From Rhodobacter ferrooxidans (GTDB taxonomy: Bacteria > Pseudomonadota > Alphaproteobacteria > Rhodobacterales > Rhodobacteraceae), in the NCBI RefSeq assembly GCF_000176015.1, contig NZ_ACYY01000003.1, forward strand, positions 62,001-126,000: a stretch of DNA of 64,000 nucleotides, read 5' to 3'. Positions within the stretch are counted from its first letter, which is position 1. Every line of letters starts with the position of its first letter. Shown here piece after piece: positions 9,098-19,326 of the stretch. The notes under the pieces were generated by a model that saw nothing but the letters and a program-made list of their open reading frames with translations, searched no databases and was not told the DNA's origin. The position numbers and the translations under genes are program-made.

Positions 9098-10392
9098 TGG
9101 CGATGGCGGCATTGCAACAGGCGCTGGCAGCGCGGATTGCCGGTCTGGACCTGCCGGCGACAGGCTGGCTGGGGCCGCTCCGGGCCGAAGCTTTGGCGCG
9201 GCTTTCGGTGCAGGGCCTGCCCGGCAAGCGCGATGAATACTGGCGCTATACCGACCCCGCGGCGTTGAATTCGGCCACACCCCCGCGGGCATCTGCCTTT
9301 GATTCCGGCGGCGAGGCGCCGGTGTTCGACGGCATCGACCGGCTGAAGATCGTGTTTGTCGATGGGGTGTTCGATGCCGCCGCCTCGGACGATCTGGCGC
9401 TGGCCGGGGTCGAAATCGACCTGCTCAGCCGGGCCATGACCGCCGATATCCACTGGGCGCAGGGGGTTTACGGTCGGCTGGAGGCCGCGGGCCAAGTGCC
9501 GGTGAACCGGCCCTTTGCCGCGCTGAATTCGGCCTTCGCACCCGAGGGGGTGCTGATCCGTGTCACCGGCAAGGCGGTCAAGCCAATTTCTATGATTTAT
9601 CACCATAAATCAGATAGTTCCGACGCGATCCTACATCATTGTATCAAGATCGAAACCGGCGCCGACCTGACGTTGTTGGAGAATGGCCCGGCGGCGGCGC
9701 GCTTCAACAAGGTGATCGAGGTGGATATCGCCGATGGCGGCAGCTTTCACCACATACGTGCCCAGGGCCGCGATCATGATCGCCGGGCCGTGACCCATGT
9801 CTTCGCCCGTCTGGCCGCGAAGGCGCGGTTCAAATCCTTCACCCTGACCGCCAATGGCATGCTGACCCGCAACGAGGTGGTGATTGATCTGCAGGGCAGC
9901 GACTCGCTGGCGCATGTGGCCGGGGCGGCGCTTGGCGACGGGGCGTTTCACCATGACGATACCGTGTTCATCACCCATCGGGCCGAGCGGTGCGAAAGCC
10001 GTCAGGTGTTCAAGAAGGTGCTGAAGAGCGGCGCGGTCGGGGTGTTTCAGGGCAAGATTCTGGTGCAACAGGGGGCGCAGAAGACCGATGGCTATCAGTT
10101 GAGCCAGGCGCTTTTGCTGGACGATGACAGCCAGTTCCTGGCCAAACCCGAGCTGGAGATTTACGCCGACGACGTGAAATGCAGCCACGGCTCGACCACC
10201 GGTGCCATTGATGAAGAGGCGCTGTTCTATCTGCGCGCACGAGGAGTGCCGCGCAAGACCGCGGAATCGTTGCTGGTTCTGGCATTTCTTGCCGAATCCA
10301 TCGCCGAGATCGACGATGCGGCGATTGCCGACGACATCCGCGCCCGGCTGGAAAACTGGCTGGCGCGGCATGACCACAGCGGAGCGGCGTGA
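9097..10392 (+). CDS. sufD: Fe-S cluster assembly protein SufD
   Basis: Partner of SufB in the SufBCD scaffold, needed for iron entry in studied systems. About 431 residues. The N-terminal part carries LPGKRDEYWRYTDP (about 37-50). The beta-helix core shows VTHVFARLAAKARFKSF, and the C-terminal SufB/D signature includes DDVKCSHGSTTGAIDEEALFYLRARG, where the cysteine and histidine are conserved. I use the ATG overlapping the sufC stop (TGATG). A GTG at 9094 and an ATG at 9103 are also possible. The next gene starts immediately after the stop. Confidence 0.94.
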   Translation: MAMAALQQALAARIAGLDLPATGWLGPLRAEALARLSVQGLPGKRDEYWRYTDPAALNSATPPRASAFDSGGEAPVFDGIDRLKIVFVDGVFDAAASDDLALAGVEIDLLSRAMTADIHWAQGVYGRLEAAGQVPVNRPFAALNSAFAPEGVLIRVTGKAVKPISMIYHHKSDSSDAILHHCIKIETGADLTLLENGPAAARFNKVIEVDIADGGSFHHIRAQGRDHDRRAVTHVFARLAAKARFKSFTLTANGMLTRNEVVIDLQGSDSLAHVAGAALGDGAFHHDDTVFITHRAERCESRQVFKKVLKSGAVGVFQGKILVQQGAQKTDGYQLSQALLLDDDSQFLAKPELEIYADDVKCSHGSTTGAIDEEALFYLRARGVPRKTAESLLVLAFLAESIAEIDDAAIADDIRARLENWLARHDHSGAA

Positions 10393-10872
10393 ATGGCGAT
10401 CAGTTCCGATATCGTGGAAAGTTACCGCCATCCGCGGGCGGTGATCCGACGCAGGCTGGATCAGGGTCCGCGCGAGGATCGGGTGCTGGTGCTGCTGATG
10501 CTGGCCTGCGGGCTGAATTTCGTGGCGCAATGGCCGGGGCTGGCGCGGGCAACCTATCTGGACCCGTCGCAGCCGCTGGAGGCCCGTCTGGGCGGCGCGC
10601 TGCTGGCGACGCTGTTTCTGGTGCCGCTGATCGCCTATGGTGTTGCGGGCCTTAGTCATCTGATTTCAAAGGTTTTCGGCGGCAAGGGCAGCGGCTATGG
10701 CGCGCGGCTGGCGCTGTTCTGGGCGATGTTGGCGGCAGCGCCGCTGATGCTGTTGCAGGGGCTTGTTTCGGGGTTCATTGGCGCGGGGTCGGCGCAGATT
10801 GCGGTGGGGCTGGTGGTTCTGGGTGGTTTTCTGTTCATCTGGCTGAACGGCCTTGTCGAGGCGGAGCGGTAG
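10393..10872 (+). CDS. YIP1-like membrane protein, first of two
   Basis: A 159-residue membrane protein with a short cytosolic N-terminus (SSDIVESYRHPRAVIRRRL) and about four hydrophobic helices at roughly 33-50, 68-90, 103-125 and 130-153. The N-terminal pattern, hydrophobicity and size fit the bacterial YIP1/DUF1282-type family. Its start follows the sufD stop with no gap, and it is followed one base later by a second protein of the same layout. Membrane proteins are not known SUF components, so a link to Fe-S assembly rests only on the operon position. Function unknown. Confidence 0.6.
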   Translation: MAISSDIVESYRHPRAVIRRRLDQGPREDRVLVLLMLACGLNFVAQWPGLARATYLDPSQPLEARLGGALLATLFLVPLIAYGVAGLSHLISKVFGGKGSGYGARLALFWAMLAAAPLMLLQGLVSGFIGAGSAQIAVGLVVLGGFLFIWLNGLVEAER

Positions 10873-10873
10873 A

Positions 10874-11452
10874 ATGGACGCATCAATCGAACTGCTGCGC
10901 GATCTGGTCGTCCAAAGCTTTCGCGCCCCCCGTCAGGCCGCTGCCCGGATCATCGCGCTGAACCTGCCGATGGCGGCGCGCTGGGTCGGACTGGGGCTGA
11001 TGGCGGTGGTCTCCGCTTTGCTGGTGCACTTGAGCTTCTCCATACAACCGGCGGAAGTAAAAGATTTTTTTGTCGAGGCGATGGCCAGCCCGCTGCGAAC
11101 CGCCTGGATGCAGGCGGTGTTCATGCTGGTGGCGGTGGCGCTGATCCACCGGATCGGGGCCTGGCGCGGCGGTCACGGCAGTTTTGCCGACGCGCTGGTG
11201 CTGGTGGCCTGGTTGCAGTTTCTGCTGCTGCTGTTGCAGGGGCTGCAACTGCTGGCCTTCGCGGTGTTGCCGCTGCTGGCCGATCTGGTCGGGTTGGCGA
11301 CGCTGGGGCTGTTTTTCTGGCTGCTGAGCAATTTCGTGGCCGAGTTGCACGGCTTCCGCTCGCCGCTGGTGGTTTTCGTCGGGATACTGCTGTCGGTTTT
11401 CGCGGCGGTGCTGGTGTTGACGCTGCTGCTGACGTTCTTTTTCGGGGGCTAG
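10874..11452 (+). CDS. YIP1-like membrane protein, second of two
   Basis: A 192-residue membrane protein starting with MDASIELLRDLVVQSFRAPRQAA and then about four to five hydrophobic helices. Several are very leucine-rich, for example WLQFLLLLLQGLQLLAFAV. It is laid out like the preceding protein, with a short amphipathic N-terminus followed by a YIP1-type bundle, and probably arose from the same ancestor. The start ATG is one base after the upstream stop, with GGAGCGG as ribosome binding site. An upstream in-frame ATG at 10853 would overlap the previous gene and is not preferred. It ends three bases before sufS. The function is unknown. Confidence 0.6.
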   Translation: MDASIELLRDLVVQSFRAPRQAAARIIALNLPMAARWVGLGLMAVVSALLVHLSFSIQPAEVKDFFVEAMASPLRTAWMQAVFMLVAVALIHRIGAWRGGHGSFADALVLVAWLQFLLLLLQGLQLLAFAVLPLLADLVGLATLGLFFWLLSNFVAELHGFRSPLVVFVGILLSVFAAVLVLTLLLTFFFGG

Positions 11453-11455
11453 GCG

Positions 11456-12676
<1,221 letters not shown>

Positions 12677-12716
12677 AGCGTCGGGCCACGACCGCCTGGC
12701 CGGATCGGTGAAACTA

Positions 12717-12791
12717 TGGTGCCCCCAGAGAGGATTGAACTCCCGACCTTCAGTTTACAAAACTGCTGCACTACCGCTGTGCTATGAGGGC
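12717..12791 (-). tRNA. tRNA-Thr (anticodon TGT)
   Basis: A 75-base cloverleaf read on the minus strand, with the CCA end encoded. The acceptor arms GCCCTCA and TGGGGGC pair with one G-T wobble, and the discriminator base is A. The D arm contains TAGCACAGCGGTAGTGC. The anticodon loop is TTTGTAA, giving TGT, which reads threonine ACA codons. The T arm contains the standard GGTTCAA-like sequence GAGTTCAATC. The outermost anticodon-stem pair is a G-A mismatch. It lies convergent with sufS. Confidence 0.95.
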
Positions 12792-12799
12792 ATCGGTTT

Positions 12800-12828
12800 G
12801 ATATATAGTTGCCGCAAGCGGCTGGCAA
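12800..12828 (-). promoter_or_regulatory. Promoter of tRNA-Thr
   Basis: On the minus strand TTGCCA (12823-12828, five of six matches), a 17-base spacer and TATATC (12800-12805) within an alternating TATATAT run lie about ten bases before the tRNA 5' end. This is the spacing expected for a tRNA gene promoter. Confidence 0.5.
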
Positions 12829-12913
12829 GGGCGCGGCAAGCGGCAGTTGCTTGCACCCCGCGGACAGGGCAGAGCGGGTATTTCAGCCAAGAAGAAACAG
12901 CCAGGCCGCCGCT

Positions 12914-14998
12914 TCATTCTGCAGCGATCTTGATGACCGGCTCCATGCTGGCCAGAACCTCGGCACGCAGGTGGCACTTGATCTGATGACCTGCCACCAG
13001 CGTCTGGATCGGCGGCATCTCGCGGTCACAAAGCCCGCCGGGCACCTGCACCTTCCAGCGGCAACGGGTCTGGAACGGGCAGCCCGGCGGCGGGTTCATT
13101 GCCGAGGGGATATCGCCTTCCAGCACGATGCGCTGTTTCACCACCCGGGTGTCGGCCACCGGCACCGCCGACAGCAGCGCCTCGGTATAGGGGTGGTAGG
13201 GCGGGCTGAACACCTGATCGGTGGTGCCCATTTCCACCACATGCCCCAGATACATCACCATCACCCGGTCGCTGAGGTAACGCACGATGGACAGATCGTG
13301 GCTGATGAACAGCAGGGTGGTGCGGTTTTCGCGCTGAATTTCCATCAGCAGGTCGGTGACGGCGGCCTGCACCGAGACATCCAGCGCCGACACCGGCTCA
13401 TCGGCCACCACGATCTTGGCGCCGCCGGCAAAGGCGCGGGCGATGCCGACGCGCTGTTTCTGGCCACCCGAAAGCTGCCGCGGCATGCGTTCGGCAAAGG
13501 CGCGCGGCAGTTTCACCAGATCCAGCAGTTCCAGCATGCGGTCGCGGCGGGCGGCGTCGCTGTCGCCGATGCGAAAGATTTCCAAGGCGCGGATGATCTG
13601 CCGCCCCACGCTCATCGACGGGTTCAGGGTGTCGAACGGGTTCTGGAACACCATCTGCACGCCCGACACGGTTTCGGTGGACCGCTTCTCGATCGGGGTG
13701 TTCTGGATGTCGCGGTCATAGAGCATGATCTTGCCCGAGGTGGCGGTTTCCAGCCCCATCAGCACCTTGGCGAAGGTGGATTTGCCACAGCCGGATTCAC
13801 CGACGATGGCCAGGGTCTCGCCCTCATGCGCCTCGAAACTCAGGGTCTCGTTGGCTTTGACCACCTTGCGGCCACCACCGCCGAACAGGCCGCCGCCACC
13901 GACCTCGTAATATTTGCGCAGGTCGTCCATCTTCAGAACCACCGGGCCGACCGGGGTCTTTTCGAAGGTCTTGCCCGCCTTCAGCGGCGCATCCCAATCA
14001 ATTTCGGCAAAGCGCAGGCAGCGGGTTTCGTGGCGGTCGCCTTCGGGCACATGCGCCATCGGCACCTCGGCCGCATCGCACAGCCCGCGCTGGAAATAGT
14101 CGCAGCGCGGCCCGAAATTGCAGCCGCGGGGCCGTTCGTGCGGCAGCGGGAAGTTGCCGGGGATCGCCACCAGGGGATGCGCGTTCTTGTCGGCACCGGG
14201 CAGCGGGATCGAGCGGAACAGCGCCTGGGTATAGGGGTGGCGCATCTTGTCGAACACCTGCCGGACGTTGCCGGCCTCCACCGCCTCGCCGGAATACATC
14301 ACGCAAAGCCGGTCGCAGACATCGAGGATCAGGCCGAGGTTGTGGCTGATGAACAGCATGGAGGTGCCGTATTTATGGCCCAGATCCTTGACCAGATCGA
14401 CAATCCCGGCCTCGACCGTCACATCCAGCGCGGTTGTCGGCTCGTCCAGAATCAGCAGCGCGGGTTTCGACATCAGCGCCATGGCGATGACGATGCGCTG
14501 CTGCTGGCCGCCGGAAAGCTGGTGCGGATATGCCCCAAGGATGCGGTCGGGGTCGGGCAGGCGCACGTCGGCAACGATCTGGCGGGCCAGCGCCAGCGCC
14601 TCGGCGTGCGGCATGTTCTGGTGGATCATTGGCACTTCGGCCAGTTGCGCGCCGATCTTCATCGCCGGGTTCAGGCTGGCCATCGGCTCCTGGTAGATCA
14701 TGGCGATTTCGGAACCGCGGATGTGGCGCAGGTCTTCTTCGGACATGTGGGTCAGGTCGCGGCCTTTGAATTTGATCGACCCGCCGACGATGCGGCCGTT
14801 CTTGCCCAGATCGCGCATCACCGCGAGGGCCACGGTGGATTTGCCGCAACCGGATTCGCCGACCAGCCCCATCGCCTCGCCCGGCATCACCGTGCAGGAG
14901 AAATCCATCACCGCCGGGATCTCGCGGCTGCGGGTGAAGAAGGAAATCGAGAGGTTCTCGATTTCGAGGATCGGTTGGTCGGGGGTCCAGTCAGGCAT
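12914..14998 (-). CDS. Peptide/nickel-type ABC transporter ATPase, two nucleotide-binding domains fused
   Basis: A 694-residue protein joining DppD-like and DppF-like ATPases that are normally separate. Domain 1: Walker A GESGCGKSTV, signature LSGGQQQRIV, Walker B LLILDEPTTALD. Domain 2: GESGCGKSTF, LSGGQKQRVG and IVVADEPVSALD. Each ends in the oligopeptide-transporter C-terminal motif with clustered cysteines (FGPRCDYF and FQTRCRWK). It powers import through the two permeases encoded just upstream. The start giving MPDWTPDQPIL has GGAGG upstream; the frame continues to 15067, but that part is the intergenic repeat. It is the last gene of the four-gene operon. Confidence 0.93.
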   Translation of the reverse strand: MPDWTPDQPILEIENLSISFFTRSREIPAVMDFSCTVMPGEAMGLVGESGCGKSTVALAVMRDLGKNGRIVGGSIKFKGRDLTHMSEEDLRHIRGSEIAMIYQEPMASLNPAMKIGAQLAEVPMIHQNMPHAEALALARQIVADVRLPDPDRILGAYPHQLSGGQQQRIVIAMALMSKPALLILDEPTTALDVTVEAGIVDLVKDLGHKYGTSMLFISHNLGLILDVCDRLCVMYSGEAVEAGNVRQVFDKMRHPYTQALFRSIPLPGADKNAHPLVAIPGNFPLPHERPRGCNFGPRCDYFQRGLCDAAEVPMAHVPEGDRHETRCLRFAEIDWDAPLKAGKTFEKTPVGPVVLKMDDLRKYYEVGGGGLFGGGGRKVVKANETLSFEAHEGETLAIVGESGCGKSTFAKVLMGLETATSGKIMLYDRDIQNTPIEKRSTETVSGVQMVFQNPFDTLNPSMSVGRQIIRALEIFRIGDSDAARRDRMLELLDLVKLPRAFAERMPRQLSGGQKQRVGIARAFAGGAKIVVADEPVSALDVSVQAAVTDLLMEIQRENRTTLLFISHDLSIVRYLSDRVMVMYLGHVVEMGTTDQVFSPPYHPYTEALLSAVPVADTRVVKQRIVLEGDIPSAMNPPPGCPFQTRCRWKVQVPGGLCDREMPPIQTLVAGHQIKCHLRAEVLASMEPVIKIAAE

Positions 14999-15024
14999 GG
15001 CAGCCTCCGGGTTTGCGGCAGGCG

Positions 15025-15075
15025 CCGGGGGCTGTCTGCCCCCGGACCCCCGAGGATATTTGAGCAAAGGCGAAA
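15025..15075 (+). repeat. Intergenic hairpin/GGATATTT element, copy C
   Basis: Arms CCGGGGGC and GCCCCCGG around the loop TGTCT (15025-15045) are followed by ACCCCC, GAGGATATTTGAGCAAAG and a GAAA tail. It sits inside the ABC operon, between the second permease stop and the ATPase start, and points against transcription. It could tune ATPase expression or mRNA decay. Confidence 0.7.
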
Positions 15076-15079
15076 TTCA

Positions 15080-16288
15080 TCAGTCTTTCAGGCTTTCTTC
15101 GCGCAGGCCGTCGGCCAGCAGGTTGAGGCCGAGGACAAGGCTCATCAGGGCCAGCGCCGGGACCACGGCGGGGTGGGGGAAAGAGGAGAGGAGTTTGCGG
15201 CCGGCGTTGATGGTGGAGCCCCAGTCGGGGCTTTCGGGGCTGACGCCCAGGCCGAAAAAGCCCAGCGTTCCCAGAAGGATGGTGGTGTAGCCGATGCGCA
15301 GGCAGAAATCGACGATCAAGGGGCCACGGGCGTTGGGCAATATCTCCCACAGCATGATATACCACGGACCCTCGCCGCGGGTCTGGCCTGCGGCGACGTA
15401 ATCGCGGGATTTGATGTCCATCACGATGCCGCGCACGATGCGGAACACCGTGGGGGCGTTGACGAAGACCACCGAGACGAAGACGTTCAACAGGTTGGGG
15501 TCCATCGACCACACCCCCAGCGGGTCGGCGTTGAAGGCAAGGCCCGCGTAGGCCCAAAGGCCGATCACCAGCGTGGCGCCGACGTAAAGATTGCGTTGCC
15601 GCGGGTTGGTGAAGAACCGGCTGTTCAAGAGCACCGTGACGAAGATCACCGGGAAGATGAACAGCACCGCCGCCAGCACATTGGGGATCGACGAGCGCCA
15701 GGTGGCGTCGGTGAAGGGCAGCGGGATCTCGGTGCCGGTTTGCTGAATCTCGGGGGTGACCAGCAGGTAGAACAGCAGGATCACCGGGAAGGCCAGCACC
15801 AGATTGGCCAGAAACGACAGCGCGGTATCAAGGCGGCCGCCGAAATATCCCGCAGGCAGGCCCAGCGTGATGCCCATGATGAAGGCGAATGTGGTGGCGG
15901 CGGGGGCGATCGACAGCACCGAGCGCGCCCCCATCACCACGCGGGAAAACACGTCGCGCGCCAGATGGTCGCCGCCCAGCAGGTAATAGGGGTAGATGCC
16001 GTCCTTGGCATCGCGCACCGGCAGGCCGGGCAGGGCGTTCTTCATGCCGGAAAGCTGGGTCAGCGGGTCGTGGGTGATGATCTGCCCGGCAAAGATCGCC
16101 GTCAGCACCCAGAACAGCACCATGCCGAAGCCGATCATTCCCACCGGGCTGTCGTAAAGCTTGCCGTAAAGCCCCAGCCGCCGCTTGAAAGCGACCGAGA
16201 CGGCAAAGGTCGCCAGCATGCCAAGCCAGACCGGCAGGAACTGCCAGGCCATCGCGGTGAAAATCTGGGTCCAGCCCAACTCCGGCAT
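15080..16288 (-). CDS. Peptide-type ABC transporter permease, DppC/OppC class
   Basis: Inner-membrane channel subunit of 402 residues, longer than the usual 280-300. It has two hydrophobic helices near the N-terminus (about 12-35 and 48-70), the lumenal segment GGDHLARDVFSRVVMGAR typical of DppC proteins, and then the transporter core. An extra hydrophobic region occupies roughly 205-250 with RFFTNPRQRNLYVG. The EAA-like loop that contacts the ATPase is near RDYVAAGQTRGEGPWYIM at about 305-322. The gene starts nine bases after the DppB-like permease stop. The C-terminal ALMSLVLGLNLLADGLRE is family-typical. The substrate cannot be read from sequence. Confidence 0.9.
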   Translation of the reverse strand: MPELGWTQIFTAMAWQFLPVWLGMLATFAVSVAFKRRLGLYGKLYDSPVGMIGFGMVLFWVLTAIFAGQIITHDPLTQLSGMKNALPGLPVRDAKDGIYPYYLLGGDHLARDVFSRVVMGARSVLSIAPAATTFAFIMGITLGLPAGYFGGRLDTALSFLANLVLAFPVILLFYLLVTPEIQQTGTEIPLPFTDATWRSSIPNVLAAVLFIFPVIFVTVLLNSRFFTNPRQRNLYVGATLVIGLWAYAGLAFNADPLGVWSMDPNLLNVFVSVVFVNAPTVFRIVRGIVMDIKSRDYVAAGQTRGEGPWYIMLWEILPNARGPLIVDFCLRIGYTTILLGTLGFFGLGVSPESPDWGSTINAGRKLLSSFPHPAVVPALALMSLVLGLNLLADGLREESLKD

Positions 16289-16297
16289 GTGCTGTCC

Positions 16298-17341
16298 CTA
16301 TCTTACGCGGATGCGGGGGTTGAGCCAGGCATAGCCCAGGTCGGAAATCAGTTGCGTCACCAGCACCACCACCACCGCCACCACCGAACAGCCGAGCAGC
16401 AATTCGATATCGTTGTTGCCCGCGGCCTGCACCAGCGTCCAGCCGAAGCCCTTGTAATTGAACAGGGTTTCCACGATCACCACGCCGTTCAGCAGCCAGG
16501 GGAACTGCAGCATGATCACGGTGAAGGGGGCGATCAGCGCGTTCCGCAGCGCGTGCCGCAGCACCACGTCGCGGAAGCGCACGCCTTTCAGCCGGGCGGT
16601 GCGGATGTATTGCGCCGTCATCACCTCGGTCATCGAGGCGCGGGTCATCCGGGCGATGTAGCCGACGCCGTAAAGGGCGATGGTCATCACCGGCAGGAAG
16701 AAATTCTGGAAGGTGATGTCGTCCATGGCACTGGTGGCGGTGCCCTTGAACCATTTCAGCCCGGTGACGGACGAGGCGAAGATGGTGATGAACAGCACGC
16801 CCGAGACATATTCCGGCGTCGCCGTGGTGGCGATCGACATGGTGGAAAGCACGCGGTCGGTGCGGCTGCCCTCGCGCATCCCCGCCAGAATCCCGATCAG
16901 CAACGACATCGGCACCATCACCAACATGACGCAAAGCATCAGCCAGCCGGTCAGGCCCAGACGGGTGGCGACGATTTTCGAGACCGGCTCTTTGAAGACG
17001 TTGGAAAAGCCCCATTCGCCCTGCATGACGCCGCAGAAACTGGGGGCGCTGGCGGCGTCCTGACCGCGGGCGATGCAGCGGCCGGTGGTGGCGCCGTCAA
17101 TCTCGCGCGTCCAGCCCGGCACCACGCCCAGCCATTCGCCATAGCGCAGCAGCACCGGCTGGTCGTAGCCATGCTTGTGCAGCCAGCTTTCCACATCGGC
17201 GTCGGAGATGCGGGTGCCGGCCTCGGACTTGGCGATTTTCTCCAGGTTCGGCGGCAGGTTGGTCAGATAGAACACCACGAAGGTCAGACACAGCGCCGTC
17301 AGCAGCATGGTGGCAAGCCGTCTGAGCAGAAAACGGAGCAT
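16298..17341 (-). CDS. Peptide-type ABC transporter permease, DppB/OppB class
   Basis: Inner-membrane permease of 347 residues. It begins with the typical MLRFLLRRLATMLLTALCLTF-like helix, followed by a long periplasmic loop (about 35-125) containing PSFCGVMQGEWGFSN. Five further membrane helices follow. The cytoplasmic EAA loop is IRTARLKGVRFRDVVLRHAL at about 240-259. It pairs with the DppC-like subunit encoded nine bases downstream. A strong stem-loop separates it from the binding-protein gene upstream, which may lower its expression relative to that gene. Confidence 0.92.
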   Translation of the reverse strand: MLRFLLRRLATMLLTALCLTFVVFYLTNLPPNLEKIAKSEAGTRISDADVESWLHKHGYDQPVLLRYGEWLGVVPGWTREIDGATTGRCIARGQDAASAPSFCGVMQGEWGFSNVFKEPVSKIVATRLGLTGWLMLCVMLVMVPMSLLIGILAGMREGSRTDRVLSTMSIATTATPEYVSGVLFITIFASSVTGLKWFKGTATSAMDDITFQNFFLPVMTIALYGVGYIARMTRASMTEVMTAQYIRTARLKGVRFRDVVLRHALRNALIAPFTVIMLQFPWLLNGVVIVETLFNYKGFGWTLVQAAGNNDIELLLGCSVVAVVVVLVTQLISDLGYAWLNPRIRVR

Positions 17342-17377
17342 GGCTTATCCCTTGCCGAGCCGGACGGTAAACGGGCA

Positions 17378-17402
17378 GACCGGGCAGCACTGCCGCCCGG
17401 TC
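17378..17402 (-). terminator. Stem-loop between binding-protein and permease genes of the ABC operon
   Basis: Eight-base GC-rich arms GACCGGGC and GCCCGGTC flank a nine-base loop. No T-run follows. It lies 38 bases after the binding-protein stop and 36 bases before the permease start. In ABC operons such hairpins commonly act as partial terminators or 3' stabilisers that keep the binding protein in excess. That role is inferred here. Confidence 0.55.
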
Positions 17403-17439
17403 TGGCACTTCAGGGGCGCGGTGCCCCGGCACCTTGCGA

Positions 17440-19080
17440 TCAGGCCGTCATCCACCACTTGTAATGGTGATGCTCGAACGTCGGGTGCATTTCGGCGCCC
17501 TTCACCTTGTCGGTGGTGTGGCGGAACAGCGAGCGCCAATAGGGCTGGATCAGAACCCCTTGTTCCTGCATGATTTCCTCCAGGCGCTTCATCACCTCGC
17601 GGCGCTTGTCGGCATCAGCGATGGCCAGCGCCTCGCCCAGCTTTTCGTCGAACTCGGCGTTGGAGAAGGCACATTCATTCCACGCCACGCCCGATTTGTA
17701 GGCCAGTTGCAGGATCTGCACGCCCAAGGGCCGCATGTTCCACTCGGTGGCCGAGAACGGATATTTCAGCCAGTCGTTCCAGAAGGTCGAGCCGGGCAGG
17801 ATGGTGCGCTTGATCTTGATGCCGGCATCGCGGATTTGTGCTGCCACCGCATCGCAGGTTGCCGATTGCCAGTTGTCGTCCAGCGAGATCAGCTCGAACT
17901 CGGTCTCGGCATGGCCCGCGGCGTCGATGGCGGCCTTGGCGGCAGCCGGGTCGGCCACCAGCGGCGGCAGTTCGGCATATTCCGGGTGGATCGGGCAGAC
18001 ATGGTGGTTTTCGGCCACCTGGCCCAACCCGGCATAGCCCAGCTCCAGCACCACGGCGTTGTTGACCGCCAGTTGCAGGGCCTTGCGGACCTCCAGATTG
18101 TCATAGGGGGCGGCGGCGTGGTGGAACCGCACGGCCAGCGTGCCTGCGGTGATCGCCTCGGTCTTGCCCCAGCCGATGCCGTCGAACACCGCCACGAAAT
18201 CGCCCTCGGTGCGGTAGGTGGCGTCGATCTCGCCCGATTCGGCAGCGGCCACCACGGCGGCGGGGTCAGTGCCGTAGTCGATGTATTCGATGCGGTCCAG
18301 ATAAGCGCCGGTGCCCCACCAGGTGTGATTGGCGTTCTTCACCAGCACCTGCTTGACGCCGACCTCGTTGACCTCGGGCAGATAGGGGCCGGTGCCGATC
18401 GGGTTGGTGACCGGGTCGCCGTTGTCATAGGATTTGTGCACCACCGCCGCCGGATAATCGGCAAAGCCTGCGATGATCGAGATGTCGGGCGCGGGCAGCA
18501 CCAGCTTGACGGTGTGGCTGTCCACCGCCGTCACGGCGCCCTCGCGCACCAGCTTGGTGGCCTCGTCGACCAGCCCGCCCATCCGCGCCGCCATCGAGTT
18601 GCCCTCGACCGCCGCCTCGCACCAGCGGTTGATGTTGTGCACCACGTCATCGGCGGTGAAATCGTCGCCGTTGTTCCATTTCACGCCCTTGCGCACCGCC
18701 AGAGTGTATTCGGTGGCATCGTCATTGGCGGTCCAGCTTTCCAGCAGCCGGCCTTCGAATGTGCCATCGGTATTGTATTGCACCAGATATTCCAGCCAGC
18801 CGCGGCCGAAATTGGCCAGCTCCGACCAGTCCCAGACCCGCGGGTCTTTCATGGCGCGGGTTTCCATGTTCATCCGCAGCGTGCCGCCCATCACCGGGGT
18901 TTCCTGCGCCAGCGCCGGCGCCTTCAGCCCCAGCAGGCCGTAAGCGGCGGCGGCGCTCAGGCCAAGCGCCGAGGCCCGGGTCAGGAATTCGCGGCGGCTC
19001 ATGCTGCCCGCGCGCACCTCTTCGGAATACGCCCGGGCGGCCGGGTGCAGCGTTTCACGGTTCGAACGCGTGGTGGTCAT
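17440..19080 (-). CDS. Periplasmic binding protein of a peptide-type ABC importer (Tat signal)
   Basis: Solute-binding protein of the SBP_bac_5 class, 546 residues, first gene of the importer operon. The N-terminus carries a twin-arginine signal: SRREFLTRA, then a hydrophobic [15 protein letters not shown] stretch and ALAQE as cleavage site, ending about residue 55. The mature part opens with [16 protein letters not shown], and [18 protein letters not shown] at about 140 is the hallmark of the family. The tail [24 protein letters not shown] is unusually aromatic and histidine-rich. GGGAG gives six-base spacing to this ATG; another ATG lies directly in front. The ligand is unknown; a substituted peptide or opine-like compound is possible. 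Confidence 0.9.
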   Translation of the reverse strand: MTTTRSNRETLHPAARAYSEEVRAGSMSRREFLTRASALGLSAAAAYGLLGLKAPALAQETPVMGGTLRMNMETRAMKDPRVWDWSELANFGRGWLEYLVQYNTDGTFEGRLLESWTANDDATEYTLAVRKGVKWNNGDDFTADDVVHNINRWCEAAVEGNSMAARMGGLVDEATKLVREGAVTAVDSHTVKLVLPAPDISIIAGFADYPAAVVHKSYDNGDPVTNPIGTGPYLPEVNEVGVKQVLVKNANHTWWGTGAYLDRIEYIDYGTDPAAVVAAAESGEIDATYRTEGDFVAVFDGIGWGKTEAITAGTLAVRFHHAAAPYDNLEVRKALQLAVNNAVVLELGYAGLGQVAENHHVCPIHPEYAELPPLVADPAAAKAAIDAAGHAETEFELISLDDNWQSATCDAVAAQIRDAGIKIKRTILPGSTFWNDWLKYPFSATEWNMRPLGVQILQLAYKSGVAWNECAFSNAEFDEKLGEALAIADADKRREVMKRLEEIMQEQGVLIQPYWRSLFRHTTDKVKGAEMHPTFEHHHYKWWMTA

Positions 19081-19326
19081 CATCTTCTCCCTGGGTTTTC
19101 TGGTTTTTGGCGGCGGTCTGCGCAAAGCACCTTTGCCGGGGCCAAGCCCCCGATCGGCGCTGTGCCAAGATGTCACAATCGGCATTGCGCATTGTTTTCG
19201 GCCCGGCGTCAACGCTCGGTTTCGGCAAGTGATGGCGCGTTTGCGACATTTTCAGCCGGGCAAGCTGTAAAAAGCCGACCCAGTGTGATGCTGCAACGGC
19301 GAGGTGTTCGGGAAAGCCGAAAGGGT

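Noticed and set aside
12809-17464. A 1551-codon open frame on the plus strand across the ABC importer operon
   Set aside because: It is antisense to four clear transporter genes, has low-complexity His/Gln/Arg-rich translation and no domain. High GC at third positions makes such shadows.
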